The notes: generated by a model not told the origin, from the sequence alone. 64,000 bases of DNA from Gammaproteobacteria bacterium (GCA_013695765.1 JACCZW010000155.1:1-64000), one strand, 5' to 3'; counted from the stretch's first letter, positions 50,951 through 61,400 are shown. A program made the numbers and translations.

Positions 50951-51232
50951 TCAGCCTTCGCTGACTAAGCTTTGCTCGCCGGGCAATGGCGCGCCGATGA
51001 TTTTCGCGTACAGAACGCAAGGATCAAGATCGGCGCCATTTGGCCAGCAGATCGTGCCCAGTTCCGGGTTGACGTACACTTCTTCAAAGCGTGCCGGCTC
51101 CCTTAATGGCGCGAACACGCCATTAAACTCAACCAATGCACCAACATCGATTTTCCCCTCGACACCATCCTCAAACCTCAAATAGAGGACGCGACCACCC
51201 ATCGTTTTGACCTCCACGATATCTTTCAGCAT
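50951..51232 (-). CDS. DUF2442-domain protein
   Basis: 93-aa DUF2442 protein (VLYLRFEDGVEGKIDV, FEEVYVNPELGTICWPNGAD). ATG 51232 has GGAG nine bases upstream; GTG 51241 overlapping the DUF4160 stop is less well placed. The DUF4160-DUF2442 pair is common in bacteria and often near toxin-antitoxin genes; its function is not known. Confidence 0.9.
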   Translation of the reverse strand: MLKDIVEVKTMGGRVLYLRFEDGVEGKIDVGALVEFNGVFAPLREPARFEEVYVNPELGTICWPNGADLDPCVLYAKIIGAPLPGEQSLVSEG

Positions 51233-51237
51233 CGATT

Positions 51238-51498
51238 TCACTCCAGCGGTGCGATCTTCTCCAAGGGCGCTTGTTCACGCGCGCGCTTCCAGTCCTGCAT
51301 CAGCTCTGTCTTGTGGGCCGCCGCCCATTCAGTCACCAACCCCAGCACGCGCGGCGACAGTGTTCCTTCCAGTAAAGCGAGCGTCTCGATAGCAATGATC
51401 GCCTTCTGCTCCGAGTAACGCACATGAAAATGCGGCGGCGCATGATCATTGTAGAACATGGCGATTACTATCCCGAAAAAGCGGCTGATCTCGGGCAT
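51238..51498 (-). CDS. DUF4160-domain protein
   Basis: 86-aa DUF4160 protein with the signature IAMFYNDHAPPHFHVRYSE, whose His residues suggest metal or nucleic-acid contact. It precedes DUF2442 in the same unit. ATG 51498 stands 2 bp after the stop of a 34-codon frame that begins with the cinA N-terminus, so it may be translated by coupling to that fragment. Confidence 0.9.
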   Translation of the reverse strand: MPEISRFFGIVIAMFYNDHAPPHFHVRYSEQKAIIAIETLALLEGTLSPRVLGLVTEWAAAHKTELMQDWKRAREQAPLEKIAPLE

Positions 51499-51500
51499 GC

Positions 51501-51605
51501 TCAGACGTGTATTTCAACCGCGATGACAGCTTGCGTAAAGGTGGTGGACACCTTCTGCTGCGACACCAGCAAATCGGTGCCGACGGCGATCACTTCACAG
51601 CGCAT
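51501..51605 (-). pseudogene. Fragment of a second cinA copy, 5' end
   Basis: From ATG 51605 the frame reads MRCEVIAVGTDLL, matching MRCEVIAVGSELL of CinA, with about 38 of 40 bases identical at the start. Homology is lost after some 14 codons and the frame stops at 51501. The fragment keeps an ATG where intact cinA has TTG. Confidence 0.75.
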
Positions 51606-52198
51606 GGCAGTCTTCTTCAATTACAACAAAGAGCATACGGGTTTGTACACGCGGCGTTAGCTGGGCATACCCGACAATCCGAGCTGCGCGCCACCCCCAG
51701 AAATGGTTGGAATGGGCGAAAGCGCGCCGAACCGCCCTCACTCCGTCACTTATCACATTCGGCATCATTCGCCGCTAAAGAACGCGGGCCGCTAAGCATT
51801 TTTTGTCAAATCCGGCGATAAGCCAATCTGTGTGTTGATGTCTATGCGGTGCGACGCAACGCACTTTGAGATATTGTATCATCCAAGAGCATATGGTGGT
51901 GCGTGGCAGCTGTCGCAACGACGAAGACTTCGTCGTGTTCGTCTGCGACGATTGGCGGACGATCGAGAAAACACTGCACGTGAATCAAGCGACTGGCTTC
52001 GTTGATAGCATCCATCAAACCGCCGAGAGGTCTCTCGGGTACGGAACGCTGAAGGGAAGGGTCAAGTGGTGAGTTCCAGCACATCACGTGGGAAGTCATG
52101 CTGAGTCGCCAAGCGGTCAGAGGCGCAAAGAAACCCCTGGGCTGACCGAGCCGAAAACGAAGGCTGATGTTTGGCTGTATCTGCTGCACTAAGACCCA
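51606..52198. other. Intergenic region, no assignable gene
   Basis: 593 bp. Overlapping frames exist on both strands (51866-52072 plus, 51842-52204 minus), but neither matches a family I know, has a ribosome-binding site, or shows coding-like composition. It may contain decayed sequence upstream of the truncated YoeB gene. Confidence 0.5.
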
Positions 52199-52348
52199 AT
52201 GCAAACACTACCCAGCTTTGAGAAGTCAGTCGGTAATCTGAGCGGCTTCTACTCCCGCCGCATCAGCATTCAGCATCGCTTGGTTTATCGGGTCGACCTC
52301 GAAAAGCAAGTCGTGCATATCCTGCACATGTGGACACATTACCAATGA
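52199..52348 (+). pseudogene. Truncated YoeB/Txe-family toxin, C-terminal half
   Basis: 49 codons from ATG 52199 read PSFEKSVGNLSGFYSRR and IQHRLVYRV then MWTHYQ, the C-terminal half of a YoeB/Txe toxin. A TAA at 52190-52192 closes the frame upstream and the N-terminal half and antitoxin are missing. It overlaps the next gene as ATGA. Distinct in sequence from the YoeB-like toxin at 48.7 kb. Confidence 0.75.
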
Positions 52349-52806
52349 CTTCTTTGCAAAAAGTAATCTCCGGCGGTCAGACCGGCGTAGATCGCGCGGC
52401 GCTGGATGCGGCGATGGCGGCGGGACTTGAAGTCGGCGGCTGGTGTCCGAGCGGGCGTCGCGCGGAAGACGGGGTGATCGCCGATCGGTATCCGCTTGAG
52501 GAGACGCCGAAACGCGACTACCGTCAGCGCACCGAGTGGAACGTGCGCGACGCGGATGGTACGTTGGTTCTGTACTGGGGCGAGCTTCAAAACGGCACGT
52601 TGCTTACGGTAGGGCTCGCGCGCGATCAATACCAGCGCCCGCTACAGAAGGTAAATTTGCTCGAACCCGTCGAACTGGCGCCGGTCATCGCCTGGATCAC
52701 GCGCAACACGATCGCAACGCTCAATGTCGCCGGCCCGCGCGAAAGCACCAGGCGCGGTATCTATGACATGTCGCGTGCGTATCTGCGAAAGCTATTTGCG
52801 CGCTAG
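52345..52806 (+). CDS. Putative molybdenum carrier / YpsA-like Rossmann protein
   Basis: 153-aa protein of the MoCo_carrier family (SGGQTGVDRAALDAAMAAGL, GGWCPSGRRAEDGVI, LNVAGPRES). The family is related to TIGR00725/SLOG-like Rossmann folds and binds nucleotides or molybdopterin-like ligands. ATG 52345 overlaps the toxin-fragment stop. Its 5' extension in the same frame lies in that fragment and is not used. Confidence 0.85.
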   Translation: MTSLQKVISGGQTGVDRAALDAAMAAGLEVGGWCPSGRRAEDGVIADRYPLEETPKRDYRQRTEWNVRDADGTLVLYWGELQNGTLLTVGLARDQYQRPLQKVNLLEPVELAPVIAWITRNTIATLNVAGPRESTRRGIYDMSRAYLRKLFAR

Positions 52807-53024
52807 AACACCGCGCGGATGCGTTATCGCGGCACCCGCTAACCTGCAACTTGCTACGGCAGGATTGGATCGCACATGTTGCATGCATTGCCGGCGGCGT
52901 TCGGCGTGCGTGCATTTCGTGTGGCGCAGTTCGTGCAGCCCTACGCAGTGATGCGCACTAACACGACGTCGCATGCGGCATCCAACATTCTAATGAACCC
53001 TGATTTCACACGAGGGGCCCGCCT

Positions 53025-53819
53025 TTGACACAAGAACCAATGAACCCGAACAGCAAACCCAGGCGCCGCGGCATCAAGGCCAGGGTGCGGCGCGGCATCG
53101 CTGGCGTCGTGGCCAGCATTCTTAAGACCCCCGAGGTGCGGACCGAACTCTGGGAAATCATGCACCGGCCCGTCGGGCGTCACGCAGCCCAGGATATTCA
53201 ATCGAACCTTTACCTCCAGGCCACTGAGGAGACGGCCGCGTATGTAAAAGAGCACATGACCGGCGACACCTGTTTCGACGGCCGCTACGAGCTGCTGGAA
53301 ACCGCCCTGCGCCAGGTCAATGTGTCGGGCATGTATCTCGAGTTTGGCGTGTACAGCGGCAGGAGCATCAACTTCATTGCGCGGCATGCGTCAGGCCAAA
53401 CCGTGCACGGATTCGACTCCTTCAGGGGCTTGCCAAAAGACTGGATTCCCGGCCGGGGCAAAGGCGAATTTTCGATGCACGGCGAATTGCCCGAGGTAGA
53501 GGACAATGTACAACTTCACGATGGCTGGTTCGACCAGACCCTGCCGGCGTTTGCGAGCGCACACACCGGGCCGGTCGCGTTCATGAACATCGACTGCGAC
53601 ATCTACTCGTCAACCAAAACTATTTTCGAGACGCTGGGCGATCGCGTGGCGCCAGGCACCGTGATCCGCTTCGACGAATATTTAAATTATCCCGGCTGGC
53701 AGGAGCACGAGTACAAGGCATTTCAGGAACTGGTTCGGGCGCGCAATCTTGACTATCGTTACATCGGCTACAGCAGACGCGATTACTCTGTGGCCGTGAT
53801 CATCGAAGGCGTGCGCTGA
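53025..53819 (+). CDS. TylF/MycF-like class I SAM methyltransferase
   Basis: 264-aa methyltransferase. MYLEFGVYSGRSINFIA is the SAM motif I, VHGFDSFRGLPKDW and MNIDCDIYSSTKTIFE carry the metal-binding Asp residues, and IRFDEYLNYPGW completes the TylF-like fold. Substrate is probably a sugar or glycan but unknown. TTG 53025 has GAGGGG upstream; ATG 53040 is possible. A basic N-terminal segment (KPRRRGIKARVRRG) precedes the domain. The 218 bp before it show no gene. Confidence 0.88.
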   Translation: MTQEPMNPNSKPRRRGIKARVRRGIAGVVASILKTPEVRTELWEIMHRPVGRHAAQDIQSNLYLQATEETAAYVKEHMTGDTCFDGRYELLETALRQVNVSGMYLEFGVYSGRSINFIARHASGQTVHGFDSFRGLPKDWIPGRGKGEFSMHGELPEVEDNVQLHDGWFDQTLPAFASAHTGPVAFMNIDCDIYSSTKTIFETLGDRVAPGTVIRFDEYLNYPGWQEHEYKAFQELVRARNLDYRYIGYSRRDYSVAVIIEGVR

Positions 53820-53872
53820 ATCCCTGGATCATGCATGGCGTATGTCGCGTGTTTCCGCGTCCGGCCCGGGCA

Positions 53873-54328
53873 TCACGACTCGGGCGGAAAATCCGGCGTG
53901 TGCGCAAGCTCCAGCTTGATGCCGTCCGGATCGGTAAAAAACACGGCGTAGAAGCCCGGCATGTAATCGTATTCCGCCGGTTCGTTGAGAATATCGACGC
54001 CGGTTTTTTGCAAGTGCCGGTGCAGTTCATCCACCTGTTCGCGGCTGTCGGCCGCCAGCGCCAGATGGTGCAGACCGGGCGAGTACATTTCGTAGTTCTG
54101 GTTCGATGAATCCGGATTTTTCGGCCAGATGCTGAACGCGCCGCCCGGCCCCGCCCAGATAATGAACGTGTTTTTTGCGCCGGGCACGTGCTTTGAAATG
54201 TTCTCGTCTTTCATCTCCTGCCCCGCGGCATAACCCAGATGTTCCAGCAGTGAAGCATAAAACTTCTCCGAGCGCTGCATATCGCTGACGCAGATGGCGA
54301 GGTGATGCAATTTGCCGAGCTGACTCAT
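53873..54328 (-). CDS. VOC-family (glyoxalase-like) protein
   Basis: 151-aa vicinal oxygen chelate protein. Two beta-alpha-beta modules: KLHHLAICVSDMQRSEKFYA and GLHHLALAADSREQVDEL, ending FFTDPDGIKLELAH. Metal ligands would be His and Glu of these strands. Substrate unknown. ATG 54328 has GGAGAA upstream. Divergent from rsxB. Confidence 0.9.
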   Translation of the reverse strand: MSQLGKLHHLAICVSDMQRSEKFYASLLEHLGYAAGQEMKDENISKHVPGAKNTFIIWAGPGGAFSIWPKNPDSSNQNYEMYSPGLHHLALAADSREQVDELHRHLQKTGVDILNEPAEYDYMPGFYAVFFTDPDGIKLELAHTPDFPPES

Positions 54329-54406
54329 ATTTCGTTCTCCCGTAACTGAAATGGGCGCAGCAACGCAACGCCTGACGCGCGCGCCGCGTTGCTCTAGAAT
54401 CGCAGC

Positions 54407-55057
54407 ATGCATAATGCCAACCTCGCCGCGTACATCGATGAACTGCTGCCGCAAACGCAGTGCCGGCGCTGCGGCTACGCGGGCTGCCGGCCCTACGCGG
54501 ACGCCATCGCCGCAGGCGAGGCGGCAATCGACCGGTGTCCGCCGGGTGGCGAGGCAACCATTATGGAACTAGCGCGATTGCTGAACCGCGAAGTCGTTCC
54601 TCTCGACCATTCTAGCGGCACGCACTATGCGCCCGTGCGCGCCGTCATAGACGAGGACACCTGCATCGGTTGCACCAAGTGCATTGCCGCCTGCCCGGTC
54701 GATGCGATCGTGGGTGCGGCGAAGCTCATGCACACGGTTATCGCGGACGCCTGCACGGGCTGTGAGCTGTGCCTGCCGCCCTGCCCCGTCGATTGCATCG
54801 ATCTGGTTCCGGCCGGCGCCGATGTTGTACCGGCGATCGATGACGGCGCGCGTGAACAGGCCCACCGCGCGCGAGCAAGATACGAGTGGCGCAACCTGCG
54901 CCTGGCGCGCGACGCGGCGGAACGGGAAGCTGCCCACCCTGCGTTAGCATCGCAACCCGCGCGGCCCACGCTGGAGCAGAAACAGGCGGTGATTCGCGCG
55001 GCGGTGGCAAGGGTCAAAGCGAAGCGCGCGGCGGGGCAGCTGACCAACACACGATGA
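54407..55057 (+). CDS. rsxB: RnfB/RsxB-like ferredoxin
   Basis: 216-aa iron-sulfur protein. The Fe-S domain [17 protein letters not shown] with a distal Cys is followed by two [4Fe-4S] motifs ([16 protein letters not shown] and [16 protein letters not shown]). It lacks the N-terminal membrane helix of Rnf-complex RnfB, and no other rnf/rsx gene is present, so it is a free-standing ferredoxin. Overlaps nth as ATGA, a frequent pairing. Confidence 0.92.
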   Translation: MHNANLAAYIDELLPQTQCRRCGYAGCRPYADAIAAGEAAIDRCPPGGEATIMELARLLNREVVPLDHSSGTHYAPVRAVIDEDTCIGCTKCIAACPVDAIVGAAKLMHTVIADACTGCELCLPPCPVDCIDLVPAGADVVPAIDDGAREQAHRARARYEWRNLRLARDAAEREAAHPALASQPARPTLEQKQAVIRAAVARVKAKRAAGQLTNTR

Positions 55058-55704
55058 ACGCGCGCAAGCGCCACGAAATATTCACGCGCCTGCGTGCCGC
55101 GCTGCCGGAGCCGCGCGGCGAGCTGGTGTATGCCTCGCCATTCGAGCTTCTGGTGGCGGTAATCCTCTCGGCGCAGGCAACCGACGTGAGTGTCAACAAG
55201 GCCACCGCACGTCTGTTTTCGGTCGCCGGCACGCCGCGGGCAATCCTCGAACTCGGCGAAGACGGGCTTAAGAGCTACATCAAAACCATCGGACTTTACA
55301 ACAGCAAAGCCAGGAACATTATCGGCGCCTGCCATATGCTGCTGGAGCACCACGGCGGCGAGGTGCCGCGGGATCGCGAACAACTCCAAGCGCTGCCTGG
55401 TGTGGCGCGCAAGACCGCCAACGTGATCCTGAATAACGCCTTTGACGAGGCCACGATCGCGGTGGATACGCATGTGTTCCGCGTCGCCAACCGCACGCGC
55501 ATCGCCAGGGGCCGCAACGTTACCGAAGTCGAAAACAGGCTGCTGCGCGTGGTGCCCGTGGAATTCCGCCGCAACGCGCATCACTGGCTGATCCTGCACG
55601 GGCGCTACGTGTGCGTCGCGCGCCGCCCGAAGTGCCCGCGGTGCGTCATCGCCGATCTTTGCGAATATCCGGATAAAACGCCGGCCGTGCCGTCCACGGC
55701 CTGA
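55054..55704 (+). CDS. nth: Endonuclease III
   Basis: 216-aa DNA glycosylase/AP lyase for oxidised pyrimidines. The helix-hairpin-helix reads [14 protein letters not shown] with catalytic Lys120; Asp138 lies in [12 protein letters not shown]. The [4Fe-4S] loop uses Cys187, 194, 197 and 203, the same numbers as in E. coli Nth. ATG 55054. Confidence 0.97.
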   Translation: MNARKRHEIFTRLRAALPEPRGELVYASPFELLVAVILSAQATDVSVNKATARLFSVAGTPRAILELGEDGLKSYIKTIGLYNSKARNIIGACHMLLEHHGGEVPRDREQLQALPGVARKTANVILNNAFDEATIAVDTHVFRVANRTRIARGRNVTEVENRLLRVVPVEFRRNAHHWLILHGRYVCVARRPKCPRCVIADLCEYPDKTPAVPSTA

Positions 55705-55903
55705 TGCGCAGGCTGCCCGCATCGCAAAACATGGTCGATGAAACACGAGACTTTAAATCGGATTGTTCAGGTTTGTCTTGTCGGCGCGGAACGGTTTTGC
55801 CATATCCGTTTCAGCAACTAAGGCGCCGATGATCCATGGCGCCGGGTTGTGCGCCCTCTGGCGGGCAGCCGGTAACCCAACGTTCACGCATGGAGACTAT
55901 TCA

Positions 55904-56164
55904 ATGAGCAAGCGCAATTTCAAACCTCTGGCCATCGCAGCCGGCGCGGCGTTGACCGCCGGCGTCGCGACTATGCCCGCCGCCAACGCCGATGCCAACC
56001 AGTTCGGCATGAACAGCTTGTCTTCCGGCTACACGGTAGCCGAGAAGGGCGAAGGCAAGTGCGGCGAGGGGAAATGCGGCGAGATGAAGGACGAAAAGAA
56101 GCTGTACGGAAAAGATAAAAAAGGCGAAGGGAAATGCGGCGAGGGCAAGTGCGGCGGGAACTAA
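55904..56164 (+). CDS. HvfA/bufferin-like secreted RiPP precursor, orphan copy
   Basis: 86-aa precursor. Residues 1-29 are a Sec signal ending AAPAANA-like MPAANA. The mature part has four GKCG motifs (Cys53, 58, 78, 83) in two pairs EGKCGEGKCG split by a Lys/Asp-rich spacer. In the HvfA family MNIO enzymes change such Cys into copper-binding oxazolone/thioamide groups. ATG 55904 has GGAG nine bases upstream. It is monocistronic: a terminator follows, and no maturase gene is adjacent. Strongly similar to the precursor at 63119-63391. Confidence 0.85.
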   Translation: MSKRNFKPLAIAAGAALTAGVATMPAANADANQFGMNSLSSGYTVAEKGEGKCGEGKCGEMKDEKKLYGKDKKGEGKCGEGKCGGN

Positions 56165-56187
56165 CCGCTCGCTCCGTTGCTGACAAT

Positions 56188-56222
56188 AAATGGTGGGCCG
56201 CTTGCGCGGCCCACCATTTTTT
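56188..56222 (+). terminator. Strong Rho-independent terminator after the orphan precursor
   Basis: A 14-bp perfect stem (AAATGGTGGGCCGC pairing with GCGGCCCACCATTT), TTGC loop, ending in six T. It lies between the precursor gene and the convergent TonB-receptor gene. Confidence 0.92.
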
Positions 56223-56230
56223 AGCACGAA

Positions 56231-58244
56231 TTATTCGAATCCAACCCTGTACGTGACCGCGACGCTGCGCCCTGGCGAGAAGATCCCGGAGCCGTGGGTC
56301 TTGTATGTCTTGTCGCCCAGGTTTTCCAGGGTGACCAGAACCTGCTGATTCGGAGTCGGGCTGTAACCCGCGCCAAGATTAAATACGGTGTAGCCCGGAG
56401 TACCGTCCGGGCCGATACGGGGATCTTCTATGTCACCGCTCGAAAGCTCGTCCTGCCGATCGGCCACCAGGGTGGCCGCCTCGAACCACAGCCGCGAACT
56501 CGGTAAATAACGTACACGCAGTGACCCGTTAAGCGGCGGAATGCGGCGCACCGGTTCGCCTGTGCTGGTATCTTCACCGTCGGTCCACGCCAGGGTCGTG
56601 GCGGCTGAAAGATTGCGTGATTCCGGCCTCGACGCCGTGGATGCGCGCCTCATCTATGTTTTGCCGCTGCTCAATCGGCGTGCCGTCGGCCTGCGTGCCG
56701 ACCTCAACGCGGTCGATGAGATTTTCATAATCGCTGTAATAGTAATAAACGTCCGCCGACGTGCCGCCCTTGAAAAAGTTGACTCCGATCTCGCCGTTGA
56801 TCGACTCCTCGGGTTTCAACTCCGTGTTCGGGATCTCGCTGAAGAAATCCACGCGGCCGAAAAAGTCCTCCATGTTGGGCGCGCGAAAACCTTGCGCGAC
56901 ACCGCCTACGAGATTCAGCGAGGGCGTGAGACTGTATAGCGCGTTGAGACTTCCCGTCACCTTGTCAGTCTCCAGACTCAAGTTTTCCGCGCCCAACTCA
57001 CCCTCGGTCTCGAAGCGGCTGTAGCGAACGCCGGCAATTAAATCCGCGCGATCGGTCAGCGCCAACTCGTCCTGCACGTAGGCGCCGATGCTGGTGTAGT
57101 ACGCGTCGTCGGGCGTGCCGGGCTGGACGGCTGTCTCGACGCCGGTAGTTCTGTCGATCTCAATCTTGCCGGTGTCGTAGTCGTCCCGGTAGTAATCCAC
57201 ACCGTAAGTAAAACGATGGCTCTCGCCGATAAGGTTGGTAAACTGCGCCGTCGCACCCTTGGTCTCTACGCCCGTCAGTTCGCGTGTTTCGATCAGGGGC
57301 AATTCTCCGTCGATAATCTCTTCGCCTTCCTTTTGGCGGTTGTAAGAGACATTCAGCCTGATCTGATCGAACGGCCCGAAGTCCTGCCCGCGATACTCGC
57401 CATAAGCCAGCTCACGCTCCTGCGGTTCGTAGTTGAATTTGAGCAGATCTCCCAAGGTGACCTCGCTGGTCTTGGGGACGTCGTACTGGCGGGTATACTG
57501 GCCGGCGACGATGAACTCGCTGTGTTCGTCGGCCCGCCAGTTGAGCTTCAAGTCCGCGTCGAGTTCGTCATAGCCGCTGGGAACCTGCTCGCCGACACCA
57601 TCGCCGCCTTCCAGGTCATCGAATATTTTGCCGGTCACGCCGCCAATGAACCCGATGTCGCTCCGGTTGCCTTCGACCTGTGCACGCGCGCTGCCGCCGT
57701 CGACCCCGCTGTCGTAGCGGCCTTCGATAAGCCCGCCCAGATCCGCCGAACTCGAAAAATCCGTGCGTCGCTTCGTGATAATGTTGATGACACCCCCCAG
57801 CGCATCGCTGCCGTAGAGCACGGAGCCTGGACCCCGCACTACTTCGATGCGTTTGATGAGATTCGGGTCAATCGTGTTCAGATACTGGTGCGGACCGAAG
57901 CGATAGAACGAGTTATTCAGGCGCACGCCATCCACGAGAATCAGCACCTGTTTGCCGGTCAGTCCACGGATGAACGGCGAGCCGCCGCCGAGGTTGGTGT
58001 TTTGTATGTAGACCCCCTGTGCGTAGCGCAACAGGTCGGGCGTGCGCGACGTGTTGGCCCGCTGTATTTCCTTCTGGCCGATCACCGTGGTAGCTCGCGG
58101 CGTATCGAAATCGCTGCGCATGACCCGCGCGGCGGTGACGGTTATTTGCGGCAGCAGCAGCGGTTTCTGGGCAACAACGAGGGTGCTGCTGGAGTTGAGC
58201 AAAACGAGTGCGGCGCAGCGGCTGATGCGTGATTGTCCGAACAT
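56231..58244 (-). pseudogene. TonB-dependent receptor gene with a single-base frameshift
   Basis: The first frame from ATG 58244 gives a signal peptide (ALVLLNSSSTLVVAQ), the plug domain (QITVTAARVMRSDF, FIRGLTGKQVLILVDGVRLN, GSDALGGVINIITKR) and much of the barrel to HGVEAGITQSFS. From there the other frame continues AATTLAWTDGEDTSTGEP to a proper C-terminus ending AVTYRVGFE. The shift lies near 56606-56612. The plug resembles heme/hemoglobin or siderophore receptors; the ligand is unknown. It lies between two HvfA-like precursors. Confidence 0.82.
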
Positions 58245-58404
58245 TTTGATAAACCGTGGTATTCGAGTTGTTAGCCAACAGGCAGCGCGCGATCCGTGCA
58301 CTTCGACTGCTCGCTGGAGTTTTCTACGAGTTGTCAATTGGCGCGAAGCCCATACGGCTTGCGACGGTCTCCTGTGACCGCCGCCAAGCCGCGTTACGAC
58401 GTCG

Positions 58405-61400
58405 TTATCGCTTAGCTATCCGCTCAGCTTGCGGAGTGCAGGCCTTCCGCAGACTGGTCTCGTGGCGTGCGAGCAGCACCTGACGATTCTCGCGCATGTC
58501 CCTGCCGTGTCTGATCATCGGATAAGGCGCGTCCTCGCCTTTAAGACCGGCCCACAGGGCGTGGTTGAAGCGCGCCGTATGGAGGTTATCCTCGACCGTG
58601 AAATCCTGGCCACGCATCGCGCGCGTCCAGTAAACCGCGCTCTGCTGTGGCTCATCGAAGCAAATAGGGTAATCGACCGCGGCAAACCTGGCGCCCGCAC
58701 GTTTCGGCGGCAGGGTCAGCTCCGTGGTGCGCAGGATTTCGGGCACGATGGCCTTGTAATCCCATTCGATCTGGTTGCGGTCGAACACATCGGCCATGGG
58801 CTCTGCCAGTCCGTCGTTCAGCCCCATCGGTTGCATGCCGAGGACGTCCTCGATGGTGCGCAGCATGCTCACGGTCGTGTAATGCTCGGACACGACCGCG
58901 CCCTGCTTGACGTACGGCCCGATGACGTAGCCGATGCTGCGGTGGGCATCCACGTGATCGCCGCCGTCCTGCGCGTCGTCTTCGATGACGAAGATCAGTG
59001 TGTTGTGGGCGTACGGGCTGTTGGCAATCTTCTCCACCAGCAGCGCGGTAGCGTAGTCGTTGTCGGCCATTTGCGTCTCCACCGTGTTCACACCCGCCAC
59101 TGCGGTATCGAAGTCGCCGAAGTGATCGTGCGGAAGGCGCACCAGGCTCAGGTTAGGCAGATTGCCGCTGGCGACATATTGGTCGAACTCGCGTTCCCAT
59201 TCCTGATAGCGCCATAGGTCCGGGTACTTCTGGTCGTAGCCGCGGAAGTAGGGATCGGTGATGTTCATCAACGACTGCTTGGTGGGGAAGAACTGGAGGA
59301 TGCCGTGCGCAAACGGGTCTTGTACCGTCGGGATAAAGTTCGGATCGTCCTCGGAAAGGAAATACCGGCTAAGATCGCCGTAGAACCCGTAATTGCGTAC
59401 CGTGAGTCCCGCGCGTAACGCCGTGTCCCACAGGTAGCCGGTCCCGGCTTCGTTCTCCTCAATCTCGCTCTCCGGCGCGTCGGGCGCGGCTACGTCCGCT
59501 GTGCCGGGCAGCAGATCGGGGTCGAACGGCACCGCCGGGTTGGAAAGCTGCCGCTTCTCGATGCTCTTGTAGGCGACATTGACGTTGCGGTTGGTGCCTT
59601 CCCAGTCATAGGTGAGCCCGCGGCCGGCGTAGTTGACCGGCGAGGACTTCTCCGTGTAGTCGGTGGTGCGCGCGGCCGTGGTCCAGTTCCAGCCGGTGTT
59701 GCTGGTCTCGCCGCTGTCGTAGAAGTTGTCCAGGGTGATGAACTGGCGCGCCCACTGCTGATGGTTAGGCGCGTACGGGGAAAGAATGGCCAGGCTCGGG
59801 TCGCCGTTGCCGACTTCCAGATCGCCCAGCACCTGGTCGTAGGTGCGATTTTCCTTGACGACGTAGATCACATGCTCGATCCGGTTGCGGACAAAGTTCA
59901 TCATGCGGCTGCGCTGTGCGTGATCCCGCGCGGTGGGAAAATTGCTGTTGGCCGCCACTTGCCAGGTCAGCGTCGCTAACTGCTGTGCATCGGGCATCGG
60001 CATCGCCAGCAGCCCGGCTTTTTCAAGCTGCCACACATAGAGGTTCCTGCCACTGCACTCAGCGGATGCATCCTCTTCCTCGGACAGATTGTCGGTGCAT
60101 CCGCCCGGATTGGGGCCGGCTTCGTCCTTGCCGTTGACTGCGTACAACCAGCCGCCGTCGGCGCTTACGCTGACCGCGTTGGGATACCAGCCGGTCGGAA
60201 CCAGGCCGACCACATCGCTGTTTTGCGCAAGGCTGTCTTCTTCGGCAGCTTCGGCATGACGAGCCTCCGCCAGCGCGGGATCGAGCGCCATCTCGCCGAG
60301 TTCGACAAAGGCCACCGAGTTGGTGCCGCCGTTGGTAACGAATAGCGTTGCCTCATCCGGCGACAGGGCAAGATTATTCGGGTTGCTGCCCTTGAAGCCT
60401 TCGTCGTTGGGGAAAATCGACTCTGGCGCGGTGGTGGAGATCTGCTCGATGATCTCGTCGGCTTCCGTGTCGACCACGTCCACCGTGTCGCTGTTGTCGC
60501 TGGCCACGTACAGGCGGGTCCCGGCCGCGTTCAATACCAGGTGATTGGGCTGGCCGTCGGTTTCGATGCGGCCGGTCACGCTCAAGACGTCGTCTTCTAC
60601 CGACAGCACCACGATCTCCCGATCGCGCTGGCTGGTGACGTAAGCCTTGTCGTCGCCCTTGAAAACCACGCCGAACGGAAATTCGCCGCCCGCGACACCG
60701 GACTTGCCGGGATCGATCAAACCAGGCCGCAGATCCTGCTCCGCGACCTCGACCCGCAGATCCAGATCGATCAGGCTGGCCGAATCGTTCTCCAGATTGA
60801 CCACGAGCAGCCGGTCACCTGAAGAATTCACGGCCACGCCGGCAGCGAGCGGGGCCACGTCGACGCCCAGACCGGCGTCGTGCCCTAACTCGATCGGCAT
60901 GCCGTCTTCCGCCCAGGCGCCGCCGGCATTCGAGTAAATGTGCACATTGTCGTCCACGCCGCCCGATACATAGAATTCCTGACGCGCCGGATTCCAGGTA
61001 ACGCCGTTGTAGGCATTCGGCACCTGCAAGACCTGCTGCTTGCGCGGCTTGCCGCGGCTGATATCGTAGACGAATACGTATTCGTTGGAGGCTTCCGGAA
61101 CCTGCTCGCCGCTGGGGTCGTTGAGACGGTTGTAGCCGCTGGTGAGCACCAGCATCGTATCACCGTCGGGACTGATGGCCGTGTCCACCGCCTGGCCCGC
61201 GCGATAATCCGGAAACGCCGGCAGGTTCGGGTTCAGCGGTTCGAAACTCGCTGTATCGGCCGCCTCTGGTGTGATGCGCATGCCGGTAGGCAAAACCTCT
61301 CCTCTGACAGGTTGCCACTGGCCTGGACGGGCGATATTCACGCCCTCGCTCTGCGCCGCCACGCCGCTCAACCCGCTGGCCAGCATCGTGGCGGCGACAG

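Noticed and set aside
51842-52204. Overlapping frames on both strands in the 51.6-52.2 kb gap
   Set aside because: Neither has coding-like composition or a known domain; they cancel each other.
55872-55893. GTAACC upstream of the orphan precursor as a SigF promoter
   Set aside because: No CGAA 16 bp downstream, and the start codon would be too close.
57216-58232. Plus-strand frame opposite the TonB receptor
   Set aside because: Shadow of the receptor plug and barrel.
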